From Aldrovandia affinis (taxonomy: Eukaryota; Chordata; Actinopteri; Notacanthiformes; Halosauridae), in contig JAINUG010000037.1 in assembly GCA_029706075.1 (NCBI GenBank), positions 5,398,166 through 5,462,165 of the forward strand: a stretch of 64,000 nucleotides of DNA, in the 5' to 3' direction. Position numbers and translations under genes: made by a program. Each line of letters begins with the position of its first letter. The first letter of the stretch is position 1. This document shows, in pieces, positions 59,481 to 64,000 of the stretch. Under the pieces are notes generated by a model. The model was not told where the DNA came from, did not search any database, and saw nothing but the letters and a program-made list of their open reading frames with translations.

Positions 59481-62400
59481 TCCGATTCCAGCCCTCTCGC
59501 ACTGTTTCTCTCTCCTTTATATCACTGTTCTTGATCTCTCCCGTTCACCTCATCCCCATATAGACATCACTCTCTCCTTCGTGGAATGGAGTTTGCTGAG
59601 CAGGCTTATTCACCAGGGACAGCTCACAGTGCCCATGCAGTGCCAACTCAATGCACTTTGGTTTGAGAATTCCCTCACCCTCTGTAAATACTCAGACTAA
59701 ATATTGTGTGCAATTGCACACAGTATTTAAATTGCATGAATGATTGATCCATACACTAGGTACTTACTATTGAGAGATTGAGAGCTTCATTTAATTTGAA
59801 ATGTACACAATACCATTTATACAAAACCATATTGTGTAGTGTGCGATATGATAAAGTGGCTTAAACAGTTCCTTTGTCATCATAGACAACTTCATTGTAG
59901 AATTGCTGCGTCGTTGTTCTTGCATCTGTATTTATGGTGTATGTTTTCCCCACTAAATTGCCGTTTTCAGTACAGCCATTAATGTACTGTGCCCTCTCTG
60001 TATTCAGGCAAGAGTATTGTGGGCATAAATCTTCAAGAGACTCTTGTTCTTTTGCCTCGTACATTAAATTGGCCTTTCACATTTCTTTCCCATGCTGTCA
60101 TTAGATGAATTGTATTCACTAAAATGGTTCCCTGGATTTGGCTCGGAGCAGTGTTCACTAGCCTGCAGTTGCGTTTTCTTATGCCTTTGAGTGTGCGCCT
60201 CAGTCATTAGACTGTCATAAACATGAATTGCCGTCTCTGTTCTTTACAGTCGTGGCCCATCGTGTTCACGGCACAGACTCTCCACCGCCCTGTCCTGTCG
60301 CCGTTTGGTGATGGCTTGCCTATGGCGCCCTACATTTGATGTTGTGCTGCCGGAATGCCACGGTTGACCTTTCCCTTTGTTCGGCTAGTGGAGCTGTCAG
60401 TGTGACCTACTGAAAGCTGGCAGGCAAGGTTCGCCTCGCAGTAAATATCGGATGCCAATTATCGCAACGATTGACATTCAGCGTCTAAAGCAATGCATGC
60501 AAAGTATTTACAGTAAAGTACTATCCCTCTGTCAGGCACAGTAGTTGGACATTGGGGTTGACTGAGTTTGAGTGGGAGGCGTGCCGTTGAATTGAACAGT
60601 GAGAAATGATCCAGTGAATGACATTTATTGGTTCCTATTTTCCAGAAAAAATGTTAAGGAACTGCTCCTGCTTCTTGTGCCACTGCTGTGCATAAAAGCA
60701 GTGGTACATTGTGATACAGTGGCTCGGATGGCTGTGTTGCTGCAGCACCAGTACATTACCTTACATTATGTATTTGATAAGATGTCCTTTTCCAGGGTGT
60801 CATACATAGCATACTTTTTTTTGTTGTTTTTGTTTTTCTTGTTGATTTGATCACCCCATTTTCTCACCTGGGCTGCCAGTGATTTTCCACACCGCCCCAA
60901 GATGACCACTCGATAACAGGGGGGCGACGCTGCCCCCATGACTCTGACGACGGCGGTGCAGCGCTGACCGTGGGAGACAGAGCGATCTCCCTCTGCGGGC
61001 GAAGGCCAGGCAGCACAAAGGAGGCTATTGTCTCTGAAGTGCTCCTTTTGTGCAGTGCGGAGATAAACGTATGGTCTCCAGCCCTCGCTATCAAACAGCC
61101 CCAGCTGTGGAGCCAGAGCCAGACACATTTTACTGCTAATGTTCCGTCAAAAGCATCAGGCTGTGACCTACATTTCAGCCCGCTTGTACTTCTGATTATG
61201 CTTCAGACTCCTCCAAAGATGTGACTTCACTCTCTTCTCGGCATGGGGTCTGATTAGCATTTTTCTTCAAGCACGAAAGAGAAAGTTGTGCTTTTGAAGT
61301 TGTCTTTGGGCAAAACACTCTGGCATTGTGAGGTGCAGCACACGTTCTGTACTGGGGTGCTGACAGAATTGTACACGAGCTGCAAAATTGAGTTTGGGAC
61401 TTATTCTTGACACTGAATTAAAGTTGAATATCTCTTAGATGCTGTACCTCAGGGCAGTGCTGCGAAGAAAACTCTTCGCACCCTGTCTCTTACTGCCGAG
61501 GTCATTAAGGCCAAAAACCCTGTCTGTGCAAGTGTTGGAATGGTAAGCATAAAACATGACACTCCATCCCTGGCATCTCTCTAGAGAATCGGATGTGATT
61601 GGTGCTGCGGTTATCTTGGGTATAAATCCATTAGGCTCACAGTGCTCTTGTTTTATACCACAGCGTATTGTAGCTGAGCTAAATGCATCAAAACCTGGAT
61701 TGCACACTTATGGGTTTATCCACTCCCGTGGGGAGTATGACAGGATCGTTTAATTGATTGTAAATGCTGCGCTACAAAAGGCCTCTTCAGAAAGGCATGT
61801 TGCATTTGACCAGGACTCGTTGTACTCGTGTGCGCATCAGCTGTTGTGTTGTTGGTATTGTACAATACACACAAGCTCGTCTGTGAAGTTGTGGCCCAAC
61901 GTAGCTGTTCACTTTCTCAAGATTAATGTTGGCAGCACTTCTTCTTGACAAGATCCCTTTTTTAGATATTTAATGTAGCCAGTCCCACCTGTGGGAGCCT
62001 GTTAAATGTGTCTGGCCACTGTCCTGACACATTTTCAACATGATCTTAAGCAAATACCGCACAGCTTTACTGTAAAAATGAACCCATCTTTTAATAGATT
62101 CGGACAGAAGTTGCCAATTTCTATGGAGTGAGATTTTGGGGGGATTTGTATTATTCTTTATTTGAGATGTATTTGTGTTTATTCTGTATTCCTCTCTCCT
62201 CTTATATATTTTACGTTTCATCTTTAAATAGAAAATTTGGAGGATGAAATGTATTCTACTCGATGCCAGGTAGATAATAACCTGACATATTTTTCCACAG
62301 TTTATGTATTGTCGGCATGTTTGTTCAAAATGTTCACCGCTGCCCAGAAATATTAATGAAATAAGAAGTGTTATGAATAATGCGCTATGCTGTAGTAAGG

Positions 62401-63278
62401 AGCTAATTAAGAGTTCTGAGTCACTCCTGTCTCATGAAATGCCAAAATGTACTCCCAACAAGGGCACAAGGCCGACGGTGTAATTAGCACAGAATATTCC
62501 TTCGTGTTCTGGGGGTTTCAAATTCAGATTTAACTACTTACTCTTGGAAAAGAGCTTGGCACTTTCCTGGAGGTACAGTATAGGAGCTCATTTAACTGCA
62601 TGTTGAATTGAGAGCTCCACAGTCCGTTGATCAGGAGCCTGGTCATACGCACTGCTTCCTGTTCAGGCTCACCTACAGAACATCTGATCTCCACTCCACT
62701 TAATTCAGTGGTCGAATTAAATGTATGATATTGAAAGGTGGAATATGGTTTAAGCATTGGACATTGGATCTGACCTGATGGTCAATCCCAGGTAGGTCAA
62801 TGCTGATGTACTTTTGAACAAGGTTCCGTAGCTCAATCGTTCTGAATTTTTGTAGCAAGTTTCGTAATATTCGCCCAGTTGAGGCGTTAATTGTTCTGTA
62901 CTCCATGAGTTTAGATTCTTTCAACACAGTGCTTCTTCAAACCTTTATTTCATCCCTTCTACAGTTCCTCCACAGCTGCAAAGTGCATTCAGGAGCATAT
63001 CTGAGCAGCTGGGTAATGTGACTGATGATTGGAGGAGTTGCAGACAGGTCTGCCGAGTGCCGCATGCGTCTGTGTATTTCCACCTGTTCCACGCGTGTGC
63101 TGTATGTGACACTGTTTTTCAGGCCCTTGTTTAGGTTAAGAGTGAGTTAATGACCCAGACAGAGATAGAGAGGCTTATCGCACTCACAGTAAGACACGAA
63201 CACCTTAGCCAGGCATACATTAGCAAGGTAAATCCAAAAAGCACATATCTTGTGCAGGTGTACAGGGTTGTATTTCCT
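59481..63278 (+). other. cep89 intron, nothing recognised
   Basis: AT-rich except a moderately GC-rich patch near 60890-61110. No exon with a phase and sequence continuing cep89 was seen. Confidence 0.5.
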
Positions 63279-63420
63279 TATACCACGGCCTGGTTAAATA
63301 CTCGATTCTGATTGGTTGAGAGGGTATTGATTATTTTCCTGTAAACCGCACAGAGAAAGAACATAATACACGGCTATAAAGTAGGTCCAGCAAATTAATA
63401 CGCAAGCACATTCAGCCTTC
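63279..63420. mobile_element. Probable small DNA-transposon fragment
   Basis: 'ttataccacggcctggttaa' and 'atactcgattctgattggtt' resemble a short non-autonomous DNA transposon widespread in fish genomes. The opposite inverted end was not identified, so the boundaries are approximate. Confidence 0.45.
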
Positions 63421-63519
63421 CATTTCAATTGAGAATTTTATTTACAACTGAAAATAATGGCTATGTCATGGGTTATTTCACATACAGATGCACAGCCCAT
63501 CATGGCTTATTCCTTACCT

Positions 63520-64000
63520 ACATTTACATTTTACATTTTAAGCATTTAGCAGACGCTCTTATCCAGAGCGACTTACAAGATGTGCATTAATACAAGGTAA
63601 GAACAATCATAGTTGGCGCACAAGATCAGTGCAGTAAACAGCAATAGACATCATTGCAGGCGTCTGCATATCATACCTGTAACACTGGGAAAGAAAAGGT
63701 TAGTGGGTTTTTTTGGGGGGTTTTGTACAGTACAGTGTAGAACAAGTAAACAGTGGTGACGACAGATTGACTAGATGGACAGTGTTCAGTGGTAGTGGAG
63801 AGAAGAGGTGGGTTTTGAGTCTCTTGCGGAAGATTGGAAGTGATTCCGCAGTCCTGACCGATTGCGGGAGGTCGTTCCACCAACGAGGGACCAGGACAGA
63901 GAAGAGGCGAGACCGCGAGGAGCGGCTGCCAGGCGCCCGGAGGGATGGGGCAGTCAGTCTGCCAGCGGAGGCGGAGCGGAGGGGTCTGGGCGGGGTGTAG
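63520..64000 (-). mobile_element. Large dispersed repeat with SINE-type tail, cut by the window end
   Basis: Starts with the inverted tail 'ttacattttaagcatttagc', 'agacgctcttatccagagcg', 'acttaca', and continues without interruption into a GC-rich block ('ggtgggttttgagtctcttg', 'ggaggtcgttccaccaacga', 'ggggcagtcagtctgccagc'). The block resembles a long repeat family dispersed in fish genomes. The plus-strand open frame from 63713 to the window end is read through this repeat and should not be annotated as a host gene. Extent beyond 64000 unknown. Confidence 0.65.

Noticed and set aside
63713..64000. 95-codon open frame running off the window
   Set aside because: Lies in a dispersed repeat continuous with an inverted SINE tail; no host-gene evidence.

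Overview
The window is vertebrate nuclear DNA, almost certainly from a ray-finned fish. The evidence is short coding exons with canonical GT/AG borders separated by long AT-rich introns, tRNA-derived SINEs with the 'gtaagtcgctctggataagagcgtctgctaaatg'-type tail found widely in teleosts, Tc1-type transposon debris, a solo LTR and abundant dinucleotide microsatellites. The repeat mix would fit an early-branching teleost (eel or tarpon-like), but that is inference. No bacterial, viral or CRISPR system was seen.

Two protein-coding genes can be supported. The first is cep89 (CCDC123), the centriolar distal-appendage coiled-coil protein, on the + strand. Nine consecutive internal exons lie at 5100-5150, 5849-5932, 7467-7570, 10378-10493, 10792-10972, 14770-14937, 16167-16308, 22065-22154 and 57164-57333. 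All eight junctions are phase-compatible, giving 1106 coding bases (368 codons plus 2 bases) with no stop. They match the middle and C-terminal coiled-coil part of the vertebrate protein. The first and last coding exons are outside the window.

The second is an intact single-coding-exon gene for an RNF182-type RING E3 ubiquitin ligase with two membrane segments (240 aa, - strand, 39947-40669). It lies antisense inside the 35-kb cep89 intron between 22155 and 57163. A clean splice acceptor 14 bases upstream of its ATG implies an upstream 5'UTR exon at higher coordinates.

Layout: 1-5.1 kb is intron with a Tc1 deletion derivative. 5.1-22.2 kb holds eight cep89 exons, a solo LTR and two SINEs. 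22.2-57.2 kb is the giant intron with the rnf182-like gene, SINEs, a LINE tail and three GC-rich islands (50.1-50.5, 53.7-54.1 and 55.4-56.0 kb). 57.2-64 kb has the last visible cep89 exon, a long CT tract, another GC-rich island (58.9-59.5 kb) and a large dispersed repeat running off the end. The two genes have no evident functional link; their relation is positional (nested, opposite strands).
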